NCBI GenBank assembly: GCA_002914845.1
Contig: JXTC01000107.1
Location: forward strand, 522,883 to 586,882
DNA length: 64,000 nucleotides
Source: Trema orientale
Taxonomy: Eukaryota; Streptophyta; Magnoliopsida; Rosales; Cannabaceae
Reading direction: 5' to 3'
Shown: in pieces, positions 24,101 through 34,798 of the stretch
Position numbering within the stretch: position 1 is the first letter of the stretch
Layout: every line of letters starts with the position of its first letter
Notes under the pieces: generated by a model
What the model saw: the letters and a program-made list of their open reading frames with translations, nothing else
What the model was told of the DNA's origin: nothing
Databases searched by the model: none
Position numbers and translations under genes: made by a program

Positions 24101-24807
24101 CAGGCACATGAAATGAACTAAACAAGAAAAAAACTTTTCTTATTTCGGTTCCCACTGAAAATTAGTAAACATGAGTATTATTATTATTAATTTTTTTTTT
24201 TTTTTTGGAGAGAAACATGAGTAATATTTAATTGAACATTAGTGAAGTATGATGTGATTTTCATTTATGTGTATTACTGAAAATTTTTCCTACTACTACA
24301 CAAAACCCCCGTGTACGAATTCATGAACATATATAAACTACACAATACCACAACAGTAATGAAACAGTAATATATAAAATCCGAAATAGTAACATGCAAT
24401 TATATTAGATCTTATTCTGATATTCAACCATTAGTCCAACATAAAATTCCTTTTGCGTGCCATGTCTATTTAGTAGAGGGCATGAAGATGTAACACCGAC
24501 AAATAAATATTTTGGTGACGTATCTAGGGGCGGTTGGCCAGACATAAAGATTTCTATGGTATCTTTATACCAAAAACAAAGGGACCAAAAATATCGATCC
24601 AATAATGAAAGAGAAAAATATCTAAAGCTTCAAGCTGATATCGATCGCATAATGATGCATAGGTTTGTTCACAAATCAAACATTGAACTTCGTCTCAGAG
24701 TTGATATTCTATGTACCACATGTTCATTCCGGTTCCAAAAGAGCAAGACTACCAGAAAGGGGGACTAGAAAGTTTTTAAACCTACAGAGAGTATGCTGTC
24801 AACAATC
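24101..24807. other. Intergenic / 3' flank of HSBP
   Basis: No gene seen. Overlapping ORFs on both strands at 24.4-24.77 kb lack recognisable features. The part nearest 24807 is probably the HSBP 3'UTR. Confidence 0.45.
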
Positions 24808-27175
24808 TTAGGCTGAATCATCGCCTGACTTAGGTTCGACCTTTGGCTTGGAAGGGACTGAAGGAGAAGGAGAGCCACCCTCCACTCCCATTTCGGCTTT
24901 GAGATCATTGATGCTTTGCTCTAACTCGTCAATTCTGTTTCCCATCTCATCAAGTGAATGACAGTCAAGGAGACAATAATCACTCAAATTCAAAAGTTAA
25001 TGCAACTGGAAAATTTTTAAATTTCATTATCATAAAGAGAATAACTCCAATATCATAAAAAGAAAGTACTTTTTTTTTTAATTTTTAATTTTCATTGCCA
25101 CAGCCAGCACATACAGATTTGCAACATAAGGTTAATCCTTTCAAATTCCATTTGAAAGCAAAACAGAATAATATAAACAAAAGCCAGAACAAGTCAAAGT
25201 AGGACCAAATATAAATGTATGTCATATAAATATTTCCATCATGCTATCCACCCAAAAAACAAAAACATAATTTTCCAAGATGCAATATCATATGTGTAAA
25301 AGGCCATATAAATTGGTAAAACAAACAATTCTCAGGAGGCTGTACTGACAATACACATGCTTAGACAAGCCAGAATAAAATTATACGGATATTAATATAT
25401 ACTGTTACGGTGTTACCAAGGACCAAATTGAGTGATTTTATTTTCCTAATGTAGTGAATTCATAAAAGTTCTATTAAGAAGGAAATACAGAAAGGATATT
25501 CTTTGTGATGATAGAGTCAGACATTGCCTGGAACCTTGATTGCTGTAAAAACCAAACAACGTCAGCTACATATAACAGATCTTAAACCCGTCCCCCATGG
25601 CTGCATCAGTAATTGCAATTACAAAACCTCAAGCAAATGAAAAACTCACCATCTGTTGAAGAAGGTTTTGTACCTGAAAGAAACAAACAAGAAATTAAGA
25701 AAAATCAGTTCTATAAGTTCCACAACAAAATGAAGGCTTATCACAACAGGGAGACGGACATGTGCATAATTGGTATGGGAACTGCAGTCTCTGATTCATA
25801 TTTTGTAAATGCTAACATTACAATAAAAGGCAAGGTTGAATGCTCAAATGGAAAACCCAAAACCCTGATACAACCTTGCCAAGGGACACCAAAACACCTT
25901 AATACTTATTGTGAATTTCATATTCGATCCTTTTGCTACTCTCAACATTCCCTAATGAATTGCCTCACCAATTTGTTCAAACAAAAGTTCTAGTCTATAG
26001 TCTATAGACTCTATCCAGCTACTAAAGCTATCTATCCAAAACACCACATACTCAAATAGACAACTACATATACAAAAAACTATATACTCAAGAGCCTTGA
26101 CATCCGATAAAAGTATTTTCAATTTCAATAAAAGTTTTCTTCAAAGGACAACAATAAGAGTGTTGCACAGAAACTCACAAAGGCTGTCATGTCAGCAGTG
26201 CTCTGTTTTGAGTCATCTCCATCATGTCCATCCTGCAAAAGTGAGACATGAAACTAGTAAGATATTCCATTAATACATGACTGGATTATCAGCATAAGTT
26301 ACATCACCAAGTAATAATAATAACAATCAAAACCGAGAGGTTGGTTTTAAAGCATTGCTAATTGAAGAACTCATTTTCAATTCATCAATTTGAAGCACGT
26401 TACTCGGTCATATACTAACTAACGGTCTTGCGAAAAAAAGGCAACTCATGGCTGCAATCACAAGGAATAGCCCAATACCTGCCAGCAACCTAATAGAATG
26501 GGCCTATATCGGAACTCCCTAGTCCACATTTACTAACTAGCAGGCATTTCCAACACAGTTCCACTGAACTGGAAAAGATTAAGAGCTCAACTGGAGCTCG
26601 TCCCAGATTCACAAAAGTTCATATGAAGCATAAAAATTATTCATAAAAGCAACCCTCCATTAGACTTTCAACTGATTATTACCTCATTAATAAGTACTAA
26701 CAATAAGAAGACAAGCAATGTGGATGACAAAACTAATATTACTTCATGTATATCGCCAACAGTATCAACAACGAAGCCAATGTTGAACACAAATACAATT
26801 TAAGAACAGGGTTTAACATATTTATTATGTATATTATGTATTTACATATATTTTATTCATATAAAAAATCAACCATTAAAAAATGGGTTTACCATGTTAA
26901 TCTTAGACAAACATAAACCGAAGATGACTATGGAACTATAAAATGATGATTCGTACCGAAGAATCGAAGGCAACAGACTCAGATAAAACTGTAAAATGAA
27001 ATACCCAAGTGTGATCAAACAGATCGAAGGCAAATTCACAACGCGACTATAGATCAAAATTAGGGGAAATTTTCCAACATCCATTTGAAAATATCGACCA
27101 ATAATAAATTTTACAAAATAAAAAAAACATAAAAAAGGTGGAATTTTCATTAAAAGAAAAAGGTATAATTACCAT
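24808..27175 (-). CDS. HSBP: Heat shock factor binding protein (HSBP)
   Basis: Small coiled-coil protein that binds the trimerisation domain of heat shock factors and damps the heat shock response; cytosolic, moving to the nucleus on heat. Five exons on the minus strand: 27175-27173 (the ATG only), 26232-26179, 25673-25650 (a 24-nt micro-exon), 25542-25500, 24953-24808; 270 nt, 89 residues. The product begins MDGHDGDDSKQSTADMTAF, has the heptad core [40 protein letters not shown], and ends in a Pro/Ser-rich tail. Three introns are GT-AG. The last one (25499-24954) starts ATATCCTTT and ends CAC, with TCCTTGAC just upstream, so it is read as a U12-type AT-AC intron. No GT-AG choice there keeps the frame and the conserved residues. 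Confidence 0.94.
24954..25499 (-). other. U12-type (AT-AC) intron in HSBP
   Basis: The 5' splice site reads A|ATATCCTTTCT, matching the U12 consensus RTATCCTTT. The 3' end reads TCCTTGACTGTCATTCAC|TT. The branch-site-like TCCTTGAC places the branch A at 24965, 11 nt from the AC, within the narrow U12 window. Joining gives AAG A|TT GAT GAG, restoring the conserved TKIDEMGNR. Confidence 0.88.
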
Positions 27176-27938
27176 GTTCGAGTGTTCTCTGCTGGTTAGG
27201 GCTAGGAAACTCGATTGTGGCGATACGCAGTGTGGGGAGGACGAGAGGAAGTAGTGGCTCCGTAAATTTCAAATATCGTACTAATAGTAGTAAAGCTCTT
27301 AAGGAGTTGAAATTACGACATTGTCCCCACCCACGGTGCTTTTTGAAATTTCGATGCGGAATTCTATTTCTATCAGACTGTGAGTGGAAATTATTCATGG
27401 AGTATAAGGGGTACTTTGTCTTTAGAAGCATTATGTGTTTTAATTATTTTAGTTAATCAATTTCAATTTCTTAAGAGTAAAGGTGAATTCATTAACTAAT
27501 CGATTTGGCAAATAGAATGTGTATTTGTAGGGAATAAGAAAAGCCAAAAGAGGGGGAAAAAGGTACACAAGGGGGATAAAGTTAGTTAGAAATATGCAAA
27601 TCATTTTATTAACAAAATGATCTTTAATTTAGGCCGTTGACAAAACTAGCTAGTTAATAACATGCCGAGGTAATAAATGAAATTTGTATTACAAAATCAA
27701 ATTGTCTTTTTCGTTTAATAGTGATTTTATTACCGTTTATATATATATATATATTTTAAAAGGTGTGATGTAACAATGAATAATCTTGTAAACAAACATA
27801 CCAAAACTTTCACAAAAAACTCCTAAATTTGCTCCAAAACGTTCATTCCAAACCCAAGAAGAATACATCTTCTCCATTTCGATATTCTCTTCTATTCTTT
27901 CATTTCATTTCCTTGTACACAAAACTCAAGGCCACACC
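27176..27938. other. Divergent promoter region between HSBP and TSPO
   Basis: The HSBP leader (minus strand) continues from 27176 to roughly 27250. The rest is AT-rich, with an (AT)n run at about 27739-27754. The TSPO leader contains CT-rich sequence before its ATG. No additional gene seen. Confidence 0.45.
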
Positions 27939-28505
27939 ATGTCTTCTCAAACTCTCCATCCCGGTTTCATGCTCGACCAAACCATAATTTCCACCATTCC
28001 CACCAATTACAAATTGTCAAAACGAGAAGAGAAAAATGTCAGAGCCAAGAGAGCCCTCCGGTCCCTCTTCATCGCGGTTTCGATCCCGCTCTCATTGACC
28101 ATGACCATAACCCTCCTATTTGGGTCGGGACACCGGTACCGGGCCGTGCCCAAGCCCTTTTGGTTCCCACCCTTATGGCTCATACACCTCGCCTCATTGG
28201 GCTCATCCTTCTTAATGGGCTTTGCGGCCTGGCTGTTTTGGGCTGACGGTGGATTCCATGCGCAGTCCAATGCATTGCCTCTATACATTACTCAGATATC
28301 TGTAAGCGTTGTGTGGGACCCACTCGTGCTTGTGATTGGCGCGGCATGGCTTGGGTTGGTCTTCTGTTTGATACATTTTGGGACTCTCTTTGCATGTTAC
28401 CGTAGCTTCCGACGCGTCAATCCATTTGCTAAAGATCTTGCAAAGCCTTGTTTGGCTTGGGTGGCTTTTCTCACACTTGTTAATTATAAGCTTATTTATC
28501 TTTGA
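27939..28505 (+). CDS. TSPO: Translocator protein TSPO (TspO/MBR family)
   Basis: Tryptophan-rich membrane protein that binds heme/porphyrin. Plant TSPO is an ABA- and stress-induced ER/Golgi protein that is later removed by autophagy. Intronless, 188 residues, as in Arabidopsis. A plant-specific basic N-terminal extension (about 1-42, with KREEKNVRAKRALRSL) precedes five hydrophobic segments: about 42-60, 76-100, 110-130, 133-155 and 165-185. Family hallmarks are FWFPPLWLIH, AAWLFWADGGF, VVWDP and the C-terminal PCLAWVAFLTLVNYKL. Start is the first ATG, with context CCATGTC. A shorter decayed copy lies about 1.5 kb downstream, beyond a nested MITE. Confidence 0.95.
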   Translation: MSSQTLHPGFMLDQTIISTIPTNYKLSKREEKNVRAKRALRSLFIAVSIPLSLTMTITLLFGSGHRYRAVPKPFWFPPLWLIHLASLGSSFLMGFAAWLFWADGGFHAQSNALPLYITQISVSVVWDPLVLVIGAAWLGLVFCLIHFGTLFACYRSFRRVNPFAKDLAKPCLAWVAFLTLVNYKLIYL

Positions 28506-28882
28506 GTTATTTATGTTTAGGTCTTTTTTTTTTGGTTAATGTAATTATATTAAGTTTTCAATCTTCACTTTTTTTTTTTTTTTTTGGTGTTGGTTTAAGA
28601 TTGTATAATGGCATGAGAGATGTACTTTAGGTGAAGACAGTTTATTTGGGTATTTAACTTTGTACAAAGGATTATGAATTTATATTGAGTTGGAAAACCT
28701 GGAATTACATAGAAGAAAATATAGTGTTCTATATATCCAACACGTGAATAGATGTTTATGTAACTATGTAAGCATAACTAACGAAAATTGAGAATTAAAA
28801 TTCAAATAAGAAAAAAAGTCCAATAAATCTAATTTATTATCTTTGTAATTTCTTCAACCGAACAAAATTAGCCACTGATAAA

Positions 28883-29877
28883 GAGTGAATTGTAAAAAAA
28901 ATACCATGAAATTTTTGTATTCTACAATTTAAACTTTAAATTTTGAACTCTATAAAATAATACCTTAAGATTAAAAATTTGCAAAAATCAATACTCTGCA
29001 CGGAATTTTTGACCATTTTTAGTAACAAAAAGAAAATAAAATTATTTATTAAAAATAGATTAATCATTATTATTCTCCTTAATTTCAATGATGTTATTGT
29101 CTTTTACTTGTTAAAGTTATTCAAAAAGTCAACCTGAGATATCAATTTTTAGAAATTCTTAATGTCAAGTAGGGGTGGCAATTCGTGTCAGTGGGTCGTA
29201 TTCCGTCGTATCAATATCCATATATAATAGTATATACCTCAAACCAAACCCGACTCGTTTAATAATCGTATCAGAAATTCGAACATGAACCCGATCCGTT
29301 TATAAATGGGTTGATATGACACGACATGTGTAACCCATTTATTCAAATAAGTCATATTCGGGTCAAGTCAATCCGACACGACCCGTTAACCCGTTTAATT
29401 TAAATTAGCTAAAATATTTTTTTTTAACACATTAACATAAATTCATATATATTTTATGACCTTAAGATACTGATATTTACCAAAATTAAATTGAAATCAC
29501 ATAAAATCTCAATATATGTCCATAATAAAGTTTTAAAAATACACTAATAGTTTCAAATAGGTATTACATGGGTCATAAAACAGATTGATCCGACTCCGAC
29601 CTGTTTAATAAACAGGTCATTACGAGTCAGTTTCGGATTGGTGGGTCAACTCAAACCGTTTAATAAATGGGTTCGTGGGTTGAATCCGATTTTGACATGA
29701 ATCCGTTTAAGGCAAACTCAAACCCGCTAACTCCGTGCGGGTTTCGAGTCGTGTTGTCATGTCGTGTCACAAATTGCCAGCCCTAATATCAGGGTATTAT
29801 TTTACAGAATTCAAACTTCAAGGTTAAAGTTGTAGAACACCTAACTCAAGGAATTTTCTTTTTTTGCAATTTTATCT
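28883..29877. mobile_element. Mutator-type MITE carrying a nested hAT element
   Basis: Same family as 32543-32886. Flanks ACTGATAAA (28874-28882) and ACTAATAAA (29878-29886) match at 8 of 9 bases. The arms are inverted copies: AATTGTAAAAAAAATACC on the left pairs with GGAATTTTC...GCAATT on the right, and the AAATAATACCTTAAG block pairs with GGGTATTATTTTA. Without the nested element the unit is about 370 bp. Confidence 0.82.
29170..29785. mobile_element. Nested hAT-type nonautonomous element (616 bp)
   Basis: The left end TAGGGGTGGCAATTCGTG pairs with the right end, reverse complement TAGGGCTGGCAATTTGTG. Flanking 8-mers ATGTCAAG (29162-29169) and ATATCAGG (29786-29793) match at 6 of 8, with two transitions. 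The interior repeats CGGGT/ACCCG and TTTAATAAA-GGGT motifs on both strands. It interrupts the right arm of the MITE above. Confidence 0.8.
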
Positions 29878-29969
29878 ACTAATAAATGTTTATTTTCACT
29901 TTTATACTATTTTATACGAATTTGTAGATTCTCTATTGAATTAGCAGTGAAACATTCTCCACATTTCAA

Positions 29970-30258
29970 TATTATTATCGCTACCATTGGTTTGTCCAAA
30001 TACGCCTCTCAACCGCACAAGCACCACCTTCATCAAATTCAAACAAAAGAGCCCAAAAAATCCAAGCCCAAAAGGTCCCTCAGGACCGGTCAGGACACGG
30101 CTATTGCGGTTGCAGTCCCTCTCTTGTTAACCATTACCCTGGGTCCTATTGACTCTTGTTCTTTTGGGCCAACATTCTCCTGGCCCCACTTAGTTCATAT
30201 CCTTTTGCCATTTGTACTCTTTCTTTTTTTAGCTGAATTTGGCCATTTTTACTTTTAA
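29970..30258 (+). pseudogene. Truncated TSPO-like copy
   Basis: An ORF whose middle part resembles the TSPO start of helix 1: KPKRSLR, then IAVAVPLLLTITLG, against KRALRSLFIAVSIPLSLTMTITLL in the intact gene. After this the similarity fades; the FWFPPLW, WADGGF and WDP motifs are absent. It lies in the same orientation as TSPO. Best read as a decayed tandem duplicate; homology outside the short block is uncertain. Confidence 0.5.
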
Positions 30259-30426
30259 GCTTACTTGCTGATCTTTAAGCCTGATTATGCAACAAGTTAG
30301 ATCCCTCCTTTTCACTTAATCCAATTAGTTCATTTGACAATTTAGTTGGTAAATCCTTAATCTCAAAAATGACAAGTCTAACATAGTGTTTTCTCCCTTA
30401 CAAAATTGATAAAGGTTTGTGGACTG

Positions 30427-30711
30427 AATTAGTTAGAGAAAGGACATGTGTAAGACTAATTTGGGCAAATATGACTTTTTTTATGTATTTTTCTAAAAAT
30501 GATATTTTTAGGAGTGTCAATAACTTTTTGACTACATATCAAGAGCTTTTTGACCACGAAAAAACTAATATTTAAGATTTTTTCATAGTCAATAAGTTTT
30601 TGACTATCAAGATGTCCTTGATACTCCTAAAAATACTACTTTTGAAAAAATGCACAAAAAAGTTAATTCTCCCCAAGTTAGTCATATCCATGTCCTGTTC
30701 TCAATTAGTTA
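30427..30711. mobile_element. Inverted-repeat MITE (about 285 bp)
   Basis: The left arm contains AGGACATG, ACTAATTTGGG and TATTTTTAGGAGT. The right arm contains CATGTCCT, CCCAAGTTAGT and ACTCCTAAAAATA. Each pairs with its counterpart in inverted order across about 120 bp. Ends and target duplication are not clear. Confidence 0.65.
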
Positions 30712-32542
30712 AGTATGAACGTGGAAATCGTTTATGTGTTGCAAAATTACCCCTTTTAGTGATGATTCCATGTAAAATTATAGAAAGTCACAGTTTTGGT
30801 TTTTTGATCGTGATATATCATTATAACTATTTCTAGTATGTTTAATTTGGTAAAATAGACCTTGGATTGTGCAAGACCAATCCCTTTCAATTTTAGACAA
30901 AGAAATAGAGATTCATTTTGAATCATCATATCAATTTCTTTAATTCATTTGTTATTCCATATGGATAAATATACTAATTAGTCTATCAATTTCTCTGAAT
31001 ATACTAATTACTCTATCAATTTAAAACTCTATACTAATTAGTCTATCAATTTAAAACTTAATTTATCTCTCTCTTTTTTTTTTCAAAATAAAAAAGAACG
31101 GGTTTTCTATTTCTACTCCTATTTCAGTTTTATTTCATTGCAGTTCTCATTGGTACTCTAGTTTCACTCTGCTAAACTAAAACAACACATTAAGGGAAAA
31201 AAAAAACTTTTATCAATAATTTCTAACGAAAAGTTACCAAATAAAACTGGTGAATTTATAATTTGTTTTCCGTGGTAATAAAACAATATAAATAATTTCG
31301 AAACAACGTCTTAAGAAGTCCAAAGTGTTTATATTATTAATTTTTATCTTACAAACATATTTTTTTTTTGATAAAACAGTATTACAAACATTTTAGCCGA
31401 GAGAATTGTGGGTCAATTTTGAACAAAGGATAAGGTTTGCTAATTATAGGTTATACTTTCTAGTAGAACTAGAACTGTAGAACAACAATGATGTTTTGTT
31501 TTTGTTTGGCAATTGGCAGTCGTTACAATGGTGAGTCAATCAACACGTACGCGGTTTTTACCAAGAATTTTTCTGCCGTGCCCATCTTAGTAATGCTTTA
31601 TTCTCTCTCCGATAAAAGCTCAAAAGCACAGCATGATTTTCCCCTTTTATATAATTTGTTACTCTTTTTCTTTTCATTCTCTTATTATAACACATGATTA
31701 CTACGACATGGAAGATATCGAATTTTCCCACCCAATTTGCAGAATTTGGTTGCAACTTACAAGTACCTTCTATGAGAATTTAATCTATTAAAAATAAAAA
31801 GCTTATATGAGAATTTAACTCGATGTAACAAAAAAAATAAAAAGGATAAAATAGTAACTAACGACTTATGAGTGCACTGTGTTCATGGTGAAGTGATTTT
31901 AAAAAAAAAAAAAATCCCTAACCTACCGTGCGAATCGTGCAGTTAAAATCTATGAAATTAACTTGCGTCAGTACTATTAAATTCTATTAAAAAAAAATAA
32001 AACTTATTTGTCTTATTAAGAAATAAACTAAAAAGTACATAAGTCCAAAATGATATAAAAATCCGTAAGAATCCAAAATGAAAAAAAATAAAAATAAAAC
32101 GTATTTGTTTCATTTAAACATCCTATTAAAATCTTACACTATTTTTTTTAAAAGCCATATAAATTAAGTATAGCAATACAATTAAAACGCTTCAGTAAAG
32201 TCCCAAACCACAGATTGCAATGGTTAAACAGGGATTTTGAACACCAGTAAGTTACAACTTACAAAGTGACAAGTGAGATGTTCTGGAAAATGAAACACGC
32301 AAATAAAACGCCGTTTGTGGTGTCTGCCACATGGTTGATTGTTAGAGGGTCAAACTCTGTAGACACTATTTATAATAGAATAATGCAAAATATTCTAAAA
32401 TTTTTACTAAATTTTTAATATCAACACATGTCATGTGAACTGACATTATTTAATTAGTAAATATGATTAATTTATTTGTGTTTAATTTTAATATATTAAT
32501 TAAATAATGTAAACTCAAATCTTACGTTTTAATATTAAAAAT
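30712..32542. other. AT-rich intergenic, no gene seen
   Basis: Contains a short tandem array near 30970-31060 (ATACTAATTAGTCTATCAAT repeated about three times with variation). No coding ORF seen. Confidence 0.5.
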
Positions 32543-32886
32543 GGGATAACTGTAAAAAAATACCCTCATGTTTGGATGTTATACAATTTAAACTCTCAAA
32601 TTTGGATTCTGCAAAATAATATCCTGAGATTACGAATTTCTGAAAATTAATACCCTGTGTTGATTTTTAACTGATAAAATACAATAATATCCTCAAAATT
32701 AAGAAGAATAATATGAATTAATCTAGTTTTAATAGAGGATATTATTATTTTTTTGTTCTTAAAATTGTTTAAAAAATTTGTCAAGAGTATTAATTTTCAG
32801 AAATTCTTAATATTTTGCAGAGTTCAAACTTCAGGATTTAATTTGTAGAACACCCAAACTTCAGAATATTTTTTTACAATTATCTC
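32543..32886. mobile_element. Mutator-type MITE (344 bp), uninterrupted copy
   Basis: Perfect 9-bp flanks ATTAAAAAT (32534-32542 and 32887-32895). Ends GGGATAACTGTAAAAAAATA and, reversed, GAGATAATTGTAAAAAAATA. Arms of about 120 bp carry ACAATTTAAACTCT, TTCTGCAAAATAAT and TTTCTGAAAATTAATAC and their inverted partners. It is the empty counterpart of the 28883-29877 copy. Confidence 0.88.
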
Positions 32887-33418
32887 ATTAAAAATTTGGT
32901 AAGAATGTACACCTATCATCATTTACGATAAATTTCTAAAATTACTGCACCTCACCTCATTTGCCATTTAATCAGGCATTAAATTAAAAAAAAAAATCAG
33001 TACTCACCGACATATTCATTTCCAAAAGGAGGCTCCATTGGAACGCGAATTCACCCTCTCACGGAGTATCCTTTTCCCTTCAAGACTTCAACGTGACACA
33101 CTGATACGTGCGAGAATATGCTTAAAATAATTTTATTTTAAGTTTTTTAAAAAGAATAAAACAAAAATAAAAAACAAATAAGAAAAAAAAAAAGAAATTG
33201 CCTGAACACAGTCTGTAACCCATTTATCATTTTTCTCTGTGGATCTTCCCTTCTTCAACTCCCACCGACTCTCCCCCTCCCATTCTCGCTTACTTAACCC
33301 CCACATTCCCCAAAATAACCCGGACTTTCTCCCTATTTTACGACCCTAAACCCCACCAATCGGGGTCCAGACCAGATCCATCGATTCCGAGTCGCCGGCT
33401 CAACTCGGGCGAGTCACA

Positions 33419-34798
33419 ATGCTGGTGGAGCGGTGCTTGGGCGCTCGCCGGGTCCGCCAAATCCAGAGGGCGGTTCGCCACGGAACGGTGTCGTTCCTCT
33501 GCCTCTTCCTCACCGTAATCGTCCTACGTGGCACCATCGGCGCCGGCAAGTTCGGCACCCCGGAGCAAGACTTCTACGAAATCCGGGACCACATCTACTC
33601 CTCCCGCCGCCGCGGCGAGCCTCACCGGGTCCTCGAAGAGGCCCAGACCGCCCAGAACGACGCCGCCTCCTCGTCGACCGAGTCCAACAGCAACAACTAC
33701 GCCACCTTCGATATCTCCAAGATACTCGTCGACGAGGGCGAGGACGAGAAACCCGATCCGAACAAGCCGTACAGTCTCGGACCCAAGATATCCGACTGGG
33801 ACGAGCAGCGGGCCGAGTGGTTGAAGAGGAACCCGGGTTTCCCCAACTTTATCGGACCCAATAAGCCCCGGGTCCTTCTGGTAACCGGGTCGTCGCCCAA
33901 ACCGTGCGAGAACCCGGTTGGGGATCATTACCTGCTGAAGTCGATCAAGAACAAAATCGACTACTGTAGGCTTCACGGGATCGAAATCTTCTACAACATG
34001 GCCCTTCTCGACGCCGAAATGGCGGGTTTCTGGGCGAAGCTTCCGTTGATTCGGAAGCTTCTGTTGTCGCATCCCGAGATCGAGTTTCTGTGGTGGATGG
34101 ACAGTGATGCTATGTTTACCGATATGGCTTTCGAGGTGCCGTGGGAGCGGTACAAGGATCACAATTTTGTTTTGCACGGGTGGAACGAGATGGTTTACGA
34201 TGATAAGAACTGGATTGGGCTTAATACTGGAAGCTTTCTCTTGCGGAATTGCCAATGGTCGCTTGACATTCTCGACGCCTGGGCTCCGATGGGGCCGAAG
34301 GGGAAGGTTCGAGACGAAGCGGGGAAGATTCTCACTAGGGAGCTCAAGGGGAGGCCGGTTTTCGAGGCCGATGATCAGTCCGCCATGGTCTATCTTCTGT
34401 ATAAGCAGAGAGATTTGTGGGGTGAGAAGGTTTATTTGGAGAGTGCTTATTATCTCCATGGCTATTGGGGTATTCTGGTTGATCGTTATGAGGAGATGAT
34501 TGAGAATTACCATCCGGGTCTTGGTGATCACCGGTGGCCGTTGGTGACGCATTTCGTCGGTTGTAAGCCTTGTGGGAAGTTTGGGGATTACCCAGTTGAG
34601 AGGTGCTTGAGGCAAATGGATAGAGCTTTCAATTTTGGAGACAATCAGATTTTGCAGATGTATGGCTTTACTCACAGGACTTTGGCTAGTAAGAAAGTTA
34701 AGAGAGTTAGGAATGATACTAGTAACCCTCTTGAAGTGAAAGATGAGCTTGGATTGCTTCACCCTGCATTCAAAGCGGTTAAGGTATCGTCATCATGA
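33419..34798 (+). CDS. XXT2: Xyloglucan 6-xylosyltransferase (GT34), XXT2-like
   Basis: Golgi type II membrane enzyme that transfers xylose from UDP-xylose to the glucan backbone of xyloglucan. Intronless, 459 residues, close to the length of Arabidopsis XXT2. Short basic cytosolic N-terminus (MLVERCLGARRVRQIQR), one membrane segment at about 24-41 (VSFLCLFLTVIVL), then a stem rich in Ser/Asn/Asp (about 85-105). The catalytic GT34 domain shows GPNKPRVLLVTGSS, the DxD motif DSD at 228-230 inside WWMDSDAMF, GLNTGSFLLRN, and HFVGCKPCGKFGDYPVERC. The C-terminus KDELGLLHPAFKAVKV is the XXT1/2 signature. The first half of the ORF is very GC-rich compared with the second half and the flanks, a 5'-3' GC gradient that also creates long shadow ORFs on the other strand. 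Confidence 0.96.
   Translation: MLVERCLGARRVRQIQRAVRHGTVSFLCLFLTVIVLRGTIGAGKFGTPEQDFYEIRDHIYSSRRRGEPHRVLEEAQTAQNDAASSSTESNSNNYATFDISKILVDEGEDEKPDPNKPYSLGPKISDWDEQRAEWLKRNPGFPNFIGPNKPRVLLVTGSSPKPCENPVGDHYLLKSIKNKIDYCRLHGIEIFYNMALLDAEMAGFWAKLPLIRKLLLSHPEIEFLWWMDSDAMFTDMAFEVPWERYKDHNFVLHGWNEMVYDDKNWIGLNTGSFLLRNCQWSLDILDAWAPMGPKGKVRDEAGKILTRELKGRPVFEADDQSAMVYLLYKQRDLWGEKVYLESAYYLHGYWGILVDRYEEMIENYHPGLGDHRWPLVTHFVGCKPCGKFGDYPVERCLRQMDRAFNFGDNQILQMYGFTHRTLASKKVKRVRNDTSNPLEVKDELGLLHPAFKAVKVSSS

Noticed and set aside
25613..25993. 126-codon plus-strand ORF overlapping HSBP introns and the micro-exon
   Set aside because: It runs opposite to the HSBP exons and has no recognisable features; HSBP explains the conserved sequence.
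33524..34762. 412-codon open frame on the strand opposite XXT2
   Set aside because: It mirrors the GC-rich codons of a well-supported GT34 enzyme; its product is Pro/Leu/Gly low complexity with no domain, so it is a composition shadow.
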